A stretch of 64,000 nt of DNA from SHZI01 sp963802215 (GCA_963802215.1 CAWDHQ010000001.1:1116001-1180000); one strand, 5' to 3'; shown: positions 33,012 through 42,455, numbered from the stretch's first letter. Numbers and translations are program-made. The notes: generated by a model from the letters alone, not told the origin.

Positions 33012-34913
33012 TCACGGAACTTGTCCGAAGACCTCGGTGGTCCCGGGAGTTGGCCCCGGCACCAGCCCCGACGGTCCCGGCGGCGAGCCGAGGAGCTGGC
33101 GGAACAGCCCCGTGTCCTGCGCGTTCACCGCGCCATTGCAGTTCACGTCGGCCGGGTTGAAGGCCGGGCCGACGCTGGGCCGCCCCAGCTGCTGACGGAA
33201 CTGCGTGGTGTCCTGCGCATTGGTGGCGCCATTGTTGTTCAGGTCCCCGTCGCACCGGTTGCCGAATCCGTCGCCGTCCGAGTCGCACTGCGCCGGATTG
33301 GCCAGAAGCGTGCAGTTGTCCGCGGCATCGACGATCCCGTCCCCGTCCAGGTCGCCGTCCGTGACGTCGACCATCACCGCCGCGGACGTGGTGCTCAGGC
33401 CTTCGTCATCGGTGGCGATGGCGGTGATCGTGTAGGTGCCGGCCGGCACGTTGGCCCAGGAGAACTCGTAGGGCGCGACCGCATCTGCGCCCAGCAGCGT
33501 GCTGCCGTTGAAGAACTCCACCGCGGACACGCTGCCGTCGGAGTCGCTGGCGGTGGCTGCCAGTGCAATCGTTGCCGGCGCCGTGAAGCTGGCGCCGCTG
33601 GCCGGAGCGGTGAGGCTGACGGTCGGTGCGGCGTTGCTCGCCTTGATGATGGTGAACCAGTCGTCCACCGCGCCGTTCTCGCGCAGGAATTGTGCATCCA
33701 GTCGGTTGCCGTCGATGTCCAGCACCATAGAGCCCAGGCGGTTGAGCGAGATGAACATGGCGGGGTGATTCAGGGCGCCGCCGCTGATGGCACCGCTGGA
33801 ACCTGCCACGGCGTACACGGAGCCCTCCCCCCGGGCCGTGCCGGGGGACTTGGTGTAGGCGCCCGTGTCGCCTTCGCGGCCGCTGCCGGCGTCAATCTTC
33901 ATCGACGGGGTCAGCGTCGACGAGTTGCCGTAGTGGCCGTAAAGAAGGAAAGACCGCTCGTAGGCATGACTGTGCCCGCCGAGCACGAGGTCCACGCCGT
34001 AGTACTCGAGTATGGGCACGAAGTTCTGGCGCATCTCGATCAGTTCGATCTCCGTGTCGGAGTTGTGGGAGCCCTTGCTGTAGGGCGGGTGGTGCCAGAA
34101 GGCGATGACCCAGGGCAGGGTGTTGCTGGCCAGGTCGTTTTCCAGCCACACGGCCATCGGCCCGGAGGCCGACCGGCTGGATCCGTAGGAATCGAGGTTG
34201 ACGAAATGCACATTGCCGACGTTGAACGAGTAGTACGCCTCGGTGCCGGAGGCCACGCCGCCGGCCTGGCCCGCGCCGGGCATGGCGAAGATGTTGTAGT
34301 AGACGGTGCTGCTGGTCTCGTGGTTACCGCGCGTGGACCACATCACCGTGTTCCGCATCACCATCGGGTAGATCGCGAAGTGCTTGGCCTGGTACTCGGC
34401 GTCGGTGCCGTTGTCGTAGGCATTGTCCCCCAGCAACAGCGACAGGTCGGTGCCCCGCGCCCCCGTGAAATTCAGGTAGGCGTCGCGCACATTGCGCTGG
34501 TCGTCGTTGCCGCGGCCGGCATCACCCAGCACCCACACCCGCAGCGGCTTGGCCGTGCCCTGCGCCGGATGCGTGCGGAAGAAGTGGTTGGCGTCGTTGC
34601 CGGCCAGCGTGGCGCTGACATTGCCCACGGAATAGAAGTACCGGGTGTCCGCTGCCAGGCCGGTGACGGTGACTTCGTGATCGGTGCGCGTGCCGCCGGG
34701 CATCTGCTGCATGTCCAGCACTCCCTGCACGGTACCGAAGCGCACCACGCTTTCGGTGGCGATGTTGGTCCGCCACTTGACCACGACGCTGTTCTCCGTA
34801 GACAGCTGCAGGTAAGGCGCGCGCACCACCTGCTGGGCCTGGGCAGCCAGGCTGGCCGCGAGCAAGGCAACGCCCGGAAGGATCAGGCGCAGACGGCGAT
34901 CGAGGGTCTTCAT
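33012..34913 (-). CDS. Secreted purple-acid-phosphatase-like metallophosphoesterase with Ig-like and dockerin domains
   Basis: 633 aa. Signal peptide to about residue 27 (AAQAQ), a fibronectin-like PAP N-domain (about 30-120), then a calcineurin-like phosphoesterase with all metal motifs: GDAG, GDNAYDNG, GNHET, FWHHPPYS and GGHSHAYERS. Next a bacterial Ig-like domain (APTVSLTAPASGASFTAPATIALAATASDSDG), and a C-terminal thrombospondin type 3 plus dockerin module with two NAQDT-x2-FRQ repeats. Predicted secreted or surface enzyme that releases phosphate from organic esters. The ATG at 34913 follows the upstream TPR gene by 14 bp. Its C-terminal module is shared with the three genes at 37622-44123. 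Confidence 0.87.
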   Translation of the reverse strand: MKTLDRRLRLILPGVALLAASLAAQAQQVVRAPYLQLSTENSVVVKWRTNIATESVVRFGTVQGVLDMQQMPGGTRTDHEVTVTGLAADTRYFYSVGNVSATLAGNDANHFFRTHPAQGTAKPLRVWVLGDAGRGNDDQRNVRDAYLNFTGARGTDLSLLLGDNAYDNGTDAEYQAKHFAIYPMVMRNTVMWSTRGNHETSSTVYYNIFAMPGAGQAGGVASGTEAYYSFNVGNVHFVNLDSYGSSRSASGPMAVWLENDLASNTLPWVIAFWHHPPYSKGSHNSDTEIELIEMRQNFVPILEYYGVDLVLGGHSHAYERSFLLYGHYGNSSTLTPSMKIDAGSGREGDTGAYTKSPGTARGEGSVYAVAGSSGAISGGALNHPAMFISLNRLGSMVLDIDGNRLDAQFLRENGAVDDWFTIIKASNAAPTVSLTAPASGASFTAPATIALAATASDSDGSVSAVEFFNGSTLLGADAVAPYEFSWANVPAGTYTITAIATDDEGLSTTSAAVMVDVTDGDLDGDGIVDAADNCTLLANPAQCDSDGDGFGNRCDGDLNNNGATNAQDTTQFRQQLGRPSVGPAFNPADVNCNGAVNAQDTGLFRQLLGSPPGPSGLVPGPTPGTTEVFGQVP

Positions 34914-34927
34914 CGCTCTGCCCGATG

Positions 34928-35773
34928 TCACAGGGTGGCCAGCCGGTCGCTGACCCGTCGCTTGAGATCCCGGGTCGCGGGCACCTGCAGCAGGTGCGGC
35001 GGCAGGCTGTCGATCGACGCCATCGCGGCGAGGTAGGCCGCGCGCGCCTCCTGCGGGCGGCCCGCGCTGCTCAGCGTGTCGCCGCGCATGAGGTGCCAGC
35101 GTTCCTTGCGCGGCGACAGCGATGCCAGCTGCTCAAAGCGGCGCAGCGCCGCGTCGTACCGACCCAGGCCAAGCTCGATGTCCGCGGCCTTGAGCTGGAG
35201 CGTGAGCAGCGGGCCCAGGCGCGAGATGCCCCCTTCCACCACCTGCAACGCCTGCACGCGGTGCGCCTCACCCGCTGCCAGCAAGGCGTCGGCATGCTCC
35301 AGGATGATGTCGGGCCCCGGTTCGCCGAGCCGCGCCATGGCGGCGCGGTAGTCCCGGGCCGCGGCCAGCGGCTCGCCCAGCCGGACCTGCGCCCGCGCAC
35401 GTTCCAGCCAGCCCTGCGGATCGTCGCCAGCGCGCTGCACGTACCGGTCAAGCGCCCGGCGCGCCTCGGCGGGGCGCCCGGCGTCCAGCAGCAGGCGGCC
35501 CCGGTTCAGATCCACCACCGCGAGCTGAGGCGCCAGCCGTGCTGCGCGGTCAAGGTCCTCGAGTGCGCCAGCCCAGTCCCTCTGCGCCTGGCGCAGCGTG
35601 GCACGCCTGACGTACAGCTGCGCGTCGTCAGGGTCGTGCTCCAGCGCGTGAGACACCAGTTCGAGCTGGTCGGCGGTGGCGCCGTGCGCCTGCGCCGTCC
35701 GCGGCAGCAGGACCACCGCCGTGAGGCTCGTGATCAACAGGGCGCCCGGGGCGAGAAGCATCAGGGACTTCAT
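34928..35773 (-). CDS. Exported TPR protein
   Basis: 281 aa with a signal peptide (MKSLMLLAPGALLITSLTAVVLLPRTAQA, cleavage about residue 29) and at least five TPR-like helical pairs (AQLYVRRATLRQAQRDWAGALEDLDRAARLAP, AVVDLNRGRLLLDAGRPAEARRALDRYV, and on to LMRGDTLSSAGRPQEARAAYLAAM). Probable periplasmic scaffold. It is immediately upstream of the phosphatase (14 bp), so the two are probably co-expressed; a link to secretion of the phosphatase is possible but not shown. Confidence 0.78.
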   Translation of the reverse strand: MKSLMLLAPGALLITSLTAVVLLPRTAQAHGATADQLELVSHALEHDPDDAQLYVRRATLRQAQRDWAGALEDLDRAARLAPQLAVVDLNRGRLLLDAGRPAEARRALDRYVQRAGDDPQGWLERARAQVRLGEPLAAARDYRAAMARLGEPGPDIILEHADALLAAGEAHRVQALQVVEGGISRLGPLLTLQLKAADIELGLGRYDAALRRFEQLASLSPRKERWHLMRGDTLSSAGRPQEARAAYLAAMASIDSLPPHLLQVPATRDLKRRVSDRLATL

Positions 35774-35865
35774 GCACGCTCCCTTGCAGGCACGGCATAC
35801 ATCGGCTTTTCACTCTACAGGTTCCGGATACCTGGATTTGCGCCACCGGACATAAGCATCCGACC

Positions 35866-36630
35866 CTACAACGATACAGCGTCTCCAGCGTCCAGCTGCG
35901 TGACGCTTCCGGAACCAACGCTGTTGGTCGACAGGCTCGCCGGCCGCGTGCGCAGCCGCACATCCCCCGACCCGACGATGTTGACGTCGACCGCCCCCGT
36001 GGGCGCGATCTCCGCATCACCGCTGCCCACGATGTTGACGTCGGCGGCGCCGGTGCGGATGTCGCCGAGTTCCGCATCGCCGGACCCGACTATGGCCAGG
36101 TCCAGGGTCCCGACGTTGCCGCTGCCCCGCACCGAGCCGCTGCCGCGGATCTCGACCTCGAGAACGTCCTGGGCGATGCCTTCCAGCACGACGTCGCCAG
36201 AACCGTTGAGCGCGAACCTCGTCAGTGACGGCCCCTCGATGCGAACCTCGGTGGAGGTCGAGCCCGTCGAGGGGCGTGACCGGTCGAAGTAGATCCGCCC
36301 GCCGTCGATCCGCAGCCGCTCCAGCGCGGACTGCCGGCCCGTCGCGGTGACCTTCCAGGTGGGTGCCGGCGCGAAATGCACGACGCCGGGAATGTACACC
36401 TCCACGCTCTCGCCGCCGTTCCAGCCGAACTCCCGGGACAGCATCTCTCCGGACTCCGTGAAGGGCGTGCCTCCGTCCCACCGGCCGAAGGGATCCCACC
36501 AGCCACGGTCGTCGATCCCGGCCCACAGGGGCCACTGCCCGACGCCGGGACTCACGAAACTCGCGAGCGAGAGGCTGAGGACCGAAATCGCGATGCCGGT
36601 TGCCGCGACGACTACCAGGGTTCTGGCCAT
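35866..36630 (-). CDS. DUF2807-type (GIN) head-domain protein, membrane-linked or exported
   Basis: 254 aa. The N-terminal hydrophobic stretch (MARTLVVVAATGIAISVLSLSLASFV) is a signal peptide or anchor. From about residue 95 onward it has regular right-handed beta-helix-like repeats built on NGSGDVVLEG, RGSGSVRGSGNVG, VGSGDAELG, VGSGDAEIA, VGSGDVRLR, NSVGSGSV, which is the DUF2807/DUF4097 'GSGD' pattern. It is third in a PadR-HAAS-DUF2807 operon. Such sets in other bacteria are regulated envelope modules; the exact role is unknown. Confidence 0.8.
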   Translation of the reverse strand: MARTLVVVAATGIAISVLSLSLASFVSPGVGQWPLWAGIDDRGWWDPFGRWDGGTPFTESGEMLSREFGWNGGESVEVYIPGVVHFAPAPTWKVTATGRQSALERLRIDGGRIYFDRSRPSTGSTSTEVRIEGPSLTRFALNGSGDVVLEGIAQDVLEVEIRGSGSVRGSGNVGTLDLAIVGSGDAELGDIRTGAADVNIVGSGDAEIAPTGAVDVNIVGSGDVRLRTRPASLSTNSVGSGSVTQLDAGDAVSL

Positions 36631-36656
36631 GATCTGCTCCCTTACCTTTGTCCCGT

Positions 36657-37229
36657 TCAGGCTGTGCCGTTCGCGGGTGTGATGACCTGGTAATGCAGCC
36701 GCGCATACCGGCTCAGCACCTTCAGAGCGACTTCCAGTGCCAGCAGCAGCACGGCGCCGAAGCCGATGCCGCCCGCCACCAGGCCGATGCCGGCGAGGAT
36801 CGTGGCCGCGGCGTGATTCCAGCTGTCGGGGGATTCCACCCACAGCGGGCTTGCCAGCAACGAGAGGCCTGCCACGACGAGCGCCAGGAGGACGATGCCC
36901 ACGACGAACGCCACCAGTCCGAACACGAAGAGGAGCGGCAGCAGGATGATCACGTCGACGGCCGCCAGGCCGCACAGGGCGACGAAGGCGGCGAGGAGAT
37001 TCCCGGGCGTCCGCCGCTGCTCCCAGCGCCGGACGCCAGACTCGGCCCGCAGTTCCTTGGCGATCTGCTTCGGATTGCCGAGCGCCCCGGCAACCTCGTG
37101 CTCGCTGCGGCCGGTGGCGCCGGCCTCCGCAAAGTGGGCCTGGTAATCGGCGAGGATCTCCTCGACTTCCTGGGGCGGGACGCCCCGCAGGGCGGCGCGA
37201 AGCTCGGACAGGAACTGCTCGCGGTTCAT
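36657..37229 (-). CDS. HAAS-domain (DUF1700) multi-pass membrane protein
   Basis: 190 aa. The N-terminal helical domain MNREQFLSELRAALRGVPPQEVEEILADYQAHFAEA (1-36) is the DUF1700/HAAS signature, followed by GNPKQIAKEL and then four hydrophobic segments (about 74-100, 102-124, 135-160, 160-175). Its ATG shares one base with the PadR stop (TGATG), a common arrangement in which the HAAS protein partners a PadR regulator. Probably an inner-membrane component of the operon with the DUF2807 protein. Confidence 0.84.
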   Translation of the reverse strand: MNREQFLSELRAALRGVPPQEVEEILADYQAHFAEAGATGRSEHEVAGALGNPKQIAKELRAESGVRRWEQRRTPGNLLAAFVALCGLAAVDVIILLPLLFVFGLVAFVVGIVLLALVVAGLSLLASPLWVESPDSWNHAAATILAGIGLVAGGIGFGAVLLLALEVALKVLSRYARLHYQVITPANGTA

Positions 37230-37552
37230 CACTGGTCTCCAACGATCTGGTTGACGGCGCGGGCGAACACGTCCCACTCGGCCCGCTGGGCCGCAAAGGC
37301 TGCCTTGCCGGTAGCCGTGAGCCGGTAGTACTTCCGGGACGGGCCGGTGGCGGACTCCACCAGGTACGTCCTGACCAGTCCGTCCGCCTGCAGGCGGCGC
37401 ATCAGCGGGTAGATCGTGCCCTCCCCCATGCCGATGCCTTCCGCGAGAGCGCTGGCAATTTCATAGGCATAGCTGTCCTGGCGGGACAACAGCGCCAGGA
37501 CACAGAGGTCGAGGACGCCCTTCTTCAGCTGGATCTGGTCTGACTCTGCCAC
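37229..37552 (-). CDS. PadR-family transcriptional regulator
   Basis: 107 aa from the GTG at 37552 (VAESDQIQLKKGVLDLCVLALL). The winged-helix domain has SYAYEIASAL and GEGTIYPLMRRLQADGLV (about residues 51-68), the recognition-wing signature of short PadR (class s2) repressors. An in-frame ATG at 37606 would put coding sequence across the operator palindrome at 37592-37610 and was rejected. It likely represses its own operon with the HAAS and DUF2807 genes. Confidence 0.87.
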   Translation of the reverse strand: MAESDQIQLKKGVLDLCVLALLSRQDSYAYEIASALAEGIGMGEGTIYPLMRRLQADGLVRTYLVESATGPSRKYYRLTATGKAAFAAQRAEWDVFARAVNQIVGDQ

Positions 37553-37591
37553 ACGCCCGGACCGGTGATTTCCGGAGAGCGTATAGCACGG

Positions 37592-37610
37592 TACCTTGCT
37601 TTGCAAGGTA
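37592..37610. promoter_or_regulatory. Putative PadR operator, 8-bp inverted repeat
   Basis: TACCTTGC-TTT-GCAAGGTA lies 40 bp upstream of the PadR start. On the reverse strand a CTATAC hexamer (complement of 37581-37586) follows it and could be the -10, so binding would block transcription. Perfect 8-bp arms make chance unlikely, but the match to a specific PadR consensus is inference. Confidence 0.6.
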
Positions 37611-37621
37611 GCTGTTTTCGA

Positions 37622-39562
37622 CTACGGCGCTGAAGGCCCCGGCGGATAGCCGAGCAGCTGCCGGAACCGGGCGGTGTCCTGGGCGTTCACGGCGCCGCTG
37701 CAGTTGAGGTCCGCCGCATTCCAGGCCGGCCCGGTGGAGGCCCGGCCCAGCTGGCCGCGGAAGACCGCCGTGTCCTGGGCATTGGTGACGCCATTGCCCG
37801 TCAAATCGCCGTCGCAGTGGTTCCCGTAGCCGTCACCGTCCGAGTCGCACTGGCCGGGGTTCGGCACCAGGGTGCAGTTGTCGAGTGCGTCGGCGACACC
37901 ATCCGCGTCCGTGTCCGGGTTGGACACCGTCACGCTCACCACCGCGTAGTCCACCACCAGGCCGCTCTCCACCCAGTACTCGAACGAGTCCGGGCCCAGG
38001 TAGCCCGGGTCCGGGGTGTAGGTGACCCGGATGCCAGCCGGGGATCCGGGCGCCCCGCTGACGGACGCCGTGCCGTGCAACGGGTCGGTCCAGATGCCCA
38101 CGTAGACGCTGGACAACAGGCCGTTGTCGTTCTGCAGGACGTCGATCTGCACGGACTGGTTCAGGCCGGTGGTGGCGGTGTCGTCGACGGCGTACTCGAG
38201 GGTCGTGCTGGTGAACGTGTCGGTCACCCCTCCCACGGTGAGTACCGTGTCCACGGCCGTGCCGGGGACGTCGGAGCTGGTGTGACGCACCCGCACCGAA
38301 CTGCCATTGCCGACGGTGCCGGCCACGCTGGTGAAGGGCCCGCCGTCGATCGAGTAGACGCCGCCGGTGACACTGATGGGCACGGCGGTATTGATGCCGG
38401 TGATGGTGACCGGTCCGGAGGTGATCAGCGCGCCCAGGGCCTGGTCAGCCTGGTCGGTGAAGGTGAAGGCGTCCGGCACCGTGTCGAGGGTTACGCCGTT
38501 GCCGGATACGGCCACGACGACGGACGGCTCGTCCGGATCGCTGGACGGGATGTCGAGGGCGTCGTTGAAGGGGCCGACGAAGCCCGGCGAGAAGGTGACG
38601 TCGAAGGTGCAGCTGGCGGCGGGCGGCACCGTCGCGCCCGAGCAGCTGTCGTTGGCGACGGCAAACGGTGCTTCCAGCGGCAGGGCGCCGGCGACCGTGC
38701 CAACAGCCAGGTTCGTGCCGCCGGAACTGGTGACGGTGACGGTCCGGGTGGCGCTGGTGAGTTCCGTGACGTCACCGAACGAAACCTGATGGTCGTTGGC
38801 GGGCGGCACGCTGTCGGTCACCGTGATCCCGGGCGTCGCCGTGTTCATGGTGATGGACAGGATGGAGTTGTTGCCCGTCTGGCCGATGAAATCCGCTGCG
38901 AAGGTGGTGAAGTCCTCGTTGTAGTCGATCACCAGCCGGTACCGGACCATGTCCAGCGTGAGGATCGGGATGATGGCGCAGAGCGGGCCGGAGCAGTTGC
39001 CGTTAGGCGCGCCGACGATCACGCTGAAGGTGCTGAAGTCCACGGCAGTCGAGGGCGCCAGATTGACCAGGAACTCCGCCCTGCCGTTGGCATCGAGCGC
39101 CGCGACCTGGGGCGTCACGCCAAAGACCAGCCCCGCGCCACCCGCGTTCACGACGGTGGCGTTCGGTGTGCCGCCCTGGATGGTCAGGGAGAGCGCCGGA
39201 AGAGCGATCGTGCCGCCACTGAGCGTCACCTGGGTCCGCGGCCCGTTCAGCGTGAGGTCCAGGTAGGAGCCCGAGGCGGGCACCGGCGTGATGCCGAGGG
39301 GCACGGCGTCTACGGCACCCGTGGGGTTCGGCGTGATGACGATGTTCCGGTTGGGGCCCGGCTTGCCATTGAAGAAGGCGCACCAGGACGGATCCGAGGG
39401 GGTACAGGGTGACAACGCGCCGTCGAAGGTCGCGCTGAACAGGTCCGTGAGGCCGTTGCCGGTGCCGTTGACCGGCACCGGCGCGGCCCGGGCGGACAGC
39501 GCGGCGGTCAACAGCGTCAGGGCTGCCAGGCCCCGCGGCAGTCGTCCGGCCGGAAACCTCAA
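37622..39562 (-). CDS. Exported multidomain protein A with Ig-like repeats and TSP3-dockerin C-terminus
   Basis: 646 aa. Signal peptide to about residue 26 (ALSARA). The middle has Ig-like domains: a choice-of-anchor-like ASPM/HYDIN-type segment (LDIPSSDPDEPSVVVAVSGNGV), a PDAFTFTDQ...GVYSIDGGPFTS repeat, and a cadherin-like domain (VQIDVLQNDNGLLSSVYVGIWTDPLHG ... TYTPDPGYLGPDSFEYWVE). The C-terminus is DTDADGVADALDNC...CDSDGDGYGNHCDG (thrombospondin type 3, calcium sites) plus two dockerin-like repeats ending YPPGPSAP. No enzyme domain. Its ATG overlaps the stop of protein B by 4 bp (ATGA), so A follows B in one operon. Likely a calcium-bound surface or secreted protein. Confidence 0.82.
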   Translation of the reverse strand: MRFPAGRLPRGLAALTLLTAALSARAAPVPVNGTGNGLTDLFSATFDGALSPCTPSDPSWCAFFNGKPGPNRNIVITPNPTGAVDAVPLGITPVPASGSYLDLTLNGPRTQVTLSGGTIALPALSLTIQGGTPNATVVNAGGAGLVFGVTPQVAALDANGRAEFLVNLAPSTAVDFSTFSVIVGAPNGNCSGPLCAIIPILTLDMVRYRLVIDYNEDFTTFAADFIGQTGNNSILSITMNTATPGITVTDSVPPANDHQVSFGDVTELTSATRTVTVTSSGGTNLAVGTVAGALPLEAPFAVANDSCSGATVPPAASCTFDVTFSPGFVGPFNDALDIPSSDPDEPSVVVAVSGNGVTLDTVPDAFTFTDQADQALGALITSGPVTITGINTAVPISVTGGVYSIDGGPFTSVAGTVGNGSSVRVRHTSSDVPGTAVDTVLTVGGVTDTFTSTTLEYAVDDTATTGLNQSVQIDVLQNDNGLLSSVYVGIWTDPLHGTASVSGAPGSPAGIRVTYTPDPGYLGPDSFEYWVESGLVVDYAVVSVTVSNPDTDADGVADALDNCTLVPNPGQCDSDGDGYGNHCDGDLTGNGVTNAQDTAVFRGQLGRASTGPAWNAADLNCSGAVNAQDTARFRQLLGYPPGPSAP

Positions 39563-42408
39563 GGAGCCAGCCCTGACGGCCCGGGCGGCTTGCCGAGCAG
39601 CTGCCGGAACAGCGCGGTGTCCTGGGCGTTCACGGATCCACTGCAGTTGAAGTCCGCCGCGTTGTAGGCCGGCGCGTTCGAGGCGCGGCCCAGCTGGCCG
39701 CGGAAGACCACCGTGTCCTGGGAGTTCGTGACGCCATTCCCGGTCAGGTCCCCGTCGCAGTGGTTCCCGTAGCCGTCACCGTCCGAGTCGCACTGGCCGG
39801 GGTTCGGCACCTGGGTGCAGTTGTCCAGATCGTCGAAGATGCCGTCGCCGTCCGTGTCGCCGTTGGTCACGGTGACAGTCACCACCGCAAAGTCCACTTC
39901 CACCCCGTTCTCCACCCAGTGCTCGAAGGAGTCGGGACCGACGTAGCCGGGGTCCGGGGTGTAGATGATCCGGATGCCGGCCGGGGACCCGGGCGCCCCA
40001 CTGACGGTTGCCCTGCCGTGCAACGGGTCGGTCCAGATGCCCACGTAAACGCTGGGCAGCAGGCCGATGTCGTTCTGCAGGACGTCGATCTCCACGGACT
40101 GATCCATGGCGGTGGTCGCGGTGTCGTCGATCGCGAACTGGACCGTCGTGCTGGTGAAGGTATCCGTCACCCCGCCCACGTTCAGCACCGTGTCCACGGC
40201 CGTGCCGGGCGCCGCCGAGCTGGTGTGGCGTACCCGCACCTGACTGCCGTCGGCGACGGTGCCGGCCGTGCTGGTGAAGGCACCGCCGTCGATCGAGTAG
40301 AGCCCGCCCGTGACGCTGACGGGCGCGGCGCCGGTGATGCCGGTGATGGTGACCGGGGCCGACGTGACGGTGCTGGCCAGGGCCACGCCCGTCTGATCGG
40401 TGAAGCTGAAGGGATTGGGCACGGTGTCCAGCGACTGTGTGGTACTGGTGAAGGTGCCGGAGACGCCGCCGATGGTCAGGGTCGTCACGGTGCTGGTGGC
40501 TGGCGTGGCCGCGCTAGTGTGCCGGACGCAGACCATCTGGCTGTTGTCGATGGTGCCGGCCGAGCCGGTGTAGGCAGCGCCGCAACCCACCGAGTACTCG
40601 CCCCCGGCCACGGACACCGGAGCAGGTCCGGCAAGGCCCGAAATTGTGACGGCGCCGGACGTGACCAGCGTGCTGACGGGCACGCCCGACTGGGTGCCGA
40701 AGGTGAAGGGATCGGGTGCCGAGTCCGGGGCCACCGAGAAGGTCAGATAGTTGGCGCCGGGAAGGGTGATCGCCGTGTCGGTGCGAACGATCAGTTGGCC
40801 GCCCGTGGCAGTTTCGTCCTTCTCGACAACCCAGTGGTTGAACGCGCCATCCATCGGGTCGCAGGGGGGCGTGGTCAGCGTTGCCAGGCCGCGCGTGTTG
40901 CCCGTGCTTGCGTCGTCACCACCGATCGTCCGCTGGACGCAATAGGGGTCGCCGCCGACGTTGTAGAGGGCCGAACTGCTATTGGCGAAATCATCGCCAA
41001 GGGAGGTGTTCAGGCAGCCGTTGGCCCCGACGGAGGCGAGGAAGGTCCCCTCGATGCAGTTGTAGCTGGCGGCGGAAGTGGTGTTGTTGACGGTGTCGAT
41101 CACCAGGTCGACGACCTTGTCGCTGATTACCGGCGAGCCGTTCGCGTTGCTGCTGACGAAGGAGGTGCTCTGGAAGGTGCCGGTCATGGACAGCACGCCG
41201 GTGGCGGCGTCCCAGGTCCAGACCGCTGTCGAGCCCGTGACGTTCGCCAGCGTCCAGGCGTTGGTCGTGCTGATGCAGGGGTTGGTGGCTCCTGTCGGCG
41301 AACAGGTCTTCCACTTCAGCGTGCTCAGGGCGCCGCCGCTGCTGATCTGGTTGTGGGCGTCCAGCTGCAGGAGTACGACCCCGGAACCCGTCCCGGTGAC
41401 CGTCACGGTGACGGTGGCTGTGTCCGTGGCGGCGTTGGCGTCAACCACGGTGTAGGTGAAGGTGTCCGTGCCGGAGAAGCCCGCGTCCGGGGTGTAGGTC
41501 ACGTCGATACCGCCCTGGTCGCCCGGAGAGCCATTGACGATGGCAGTACCGTTCGCCGGGACAGTCGCCGTGACGGTCACGGGATTCGCGAAGCCGGAGT
41601 CGTTGGCCAGCACGTCGATGCTGATCGGCGCGCCCTGGACGCCGGTCGCCGTATCGTCGACCGCGTCCGGCGCGGCGGTGAACGTCAGGAAGTTGGTGCT
41701 GGCGTTGGTGATCGGGATGCCGTTGCGGATGATCAGCTGGCCGCCCGAGGCCGTGTTGTCCAGTTCGACGACCCAGAGATCAAACGCGCCATCCTGGGGA
41801 TCGCAGGGGGGTGCCGCGGCCACCGTCATCAGGCCCCGTGTATTGCCCAGGATCGTGTCGTCGCCACCGACCGTCCGCTGGACGCATCCGGCATTCCCGC
41901 CCACGTCGTACAGGGCCGAGCTGTTGTTGGTGAAATCGCCGCCCAGCGAAATGTTCATGCAGCCGTTGGAGCCAACGGTGGCGATGAAGGTGCCCTCGAC
42001 GCAGCGGTAGCTGGCGGCGGTGGCCGTGTCGTTGACGGTGTCGATCACCAGGTCGACGACCCGGTCGCTCACGACCGGCGAGCCGTTGGCGTTGCTGCTG
42101 ATGAAGGACGTGGTCTGGAAAATGCCCGTCATGGACAGGATTCCGGTCGCGGCATCCCAGGTCCACACGGCCGTCGACGGTGTCGCATTGGCGTTGGACC
42201 AGATGCCGCCCGTCGAGGCGGTGCTCGTGCTGAGGCACGGGTTGGTGGCCGACACCGGCGTGCAGGCCTTCCACTTCAGTGTGCTGAGGACGCCGGCCGC
42301 GCTCCGCTGGTTGTGAGCGTCAAGCCGCACCGACACGGGCGCCGCGCCCGCGGTGCCCGGGACCGTGAGCAGCAGGAGCAACGTTACTGACCAGACTGAT
42401 CGCCACAT
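39559..42408 (-). CDS. Exported multidomain protein B with internal duplication and TSP3-dockerin C-terminus
   Basis: 949 aa. Signal peptide to about residue 22 (PGTAGA). Two related N-terminal blocks begin SVRLDAHNQRSAAGVLSTLK and LLQLDAHNQISSGGALSTLK (about residue 355), each about 240 residues. They are separated by an Ig-like domain (VDDTATGVQGAPISIDVLAND...GTDTFTYTVVD). Then come SIDGGAFTS-type repeats, the VGIWTDPLHG cadherin-like domain, and the same calcium/dockerin module as in A and C, ending KPPGPSGLAP. The ATG at 42408 was chosen for its signal peptide; a longer frame into the upstream gene is only a shadow. Function unknown; probably extracellular. Confidence 0.82.
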   Translation of the reverse strand: MWRSVWSVTLLLLLTVPGTAGAAPVSVRLDAHNQRSAAGVLSTLKWKACTPVSATNPCLSTSTASTGGIWSNANATPSTAVWTWDAATGILSMTGIFQTTSFISSNANGSPVVSDRVVDLVIDTVNDTATAASYRCVEGTFIATVGSNGCMNISLGGDFTNNSSALYDVGGNAGCVQRTVGGDDTILGNTRGLMTVAAAPPCDPQDGAFDLWVVELDNTASGGQLIIRNGIPITNASTNFLTFTAAPDAVDDTATGVQGAPISIDVLANDSGFANPVTVTATVPANGTAIVNGSPGDQGGIDVTYTPDAGFSGTDTFTYTVVDANAATDTATVTVTVTGTGSGVVLLQLDAHNQISSGGALSTLKWKTCSPTGATNPCISTTNAWTLANVTGSTAVWTWDAATGVLSMTGTFQSTSFVSSNANGSPVISDKVVDLVIDTVNNTTSAASYNCIEGTFLASVGANGCLNTSLGDDFANSSSALYNVGGDPYCVQRTIGGDDASTGNTRGLATLTTPPCDPMDGAFNHWVVEKDETATGGQLIVRTDTAITLPGANYLTFSVAPDSAPDPFTFGTQSGVPVSTLVTSGAVTISGLAGPAPVSVAGGEYSVGCGAAYTGSAGTIDNSQMVCVRHTSAATPATSTVTTLTIGGVSGTFTSTTQSLDTVPNPFSFTDQTGVALASTVTSAPVTITGITGAAPVSVTGGLYSIDGGAFTSTAGTVADGSQVRVRHTSSAAPGTAVDTVLNVGGVTDTFTSTTVQFAIDDTATTAMDQSVEIDVLQNDIGLLPSVYVGIWTDPLHGRATVSGAPGSPAGIRIIYTPDPGYVGPDSFEHWVENGVEVDFAVVTVTVTNGDTDGDGIFDDLDNCTQVPNPGQCDSDGDGYGNHCDGDLTGNGVTNSQDTVVFRGQLGRASNAPAYNAADFNCSGSVNAQDTALFRQLLGKPPGPSGLAP

Positions 42409-42455
42409 GGATGCGTCCTCGCGAAAAGCATGAAAAATTGCGCCCCCGGAATCAC

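Noticed and set aside
39760..42390. An 876-aa forward frame through protein B
   Set aside because: Mirror of a repetitive Gly/Asp/Val-rich gene; low-complexity product with no start context.
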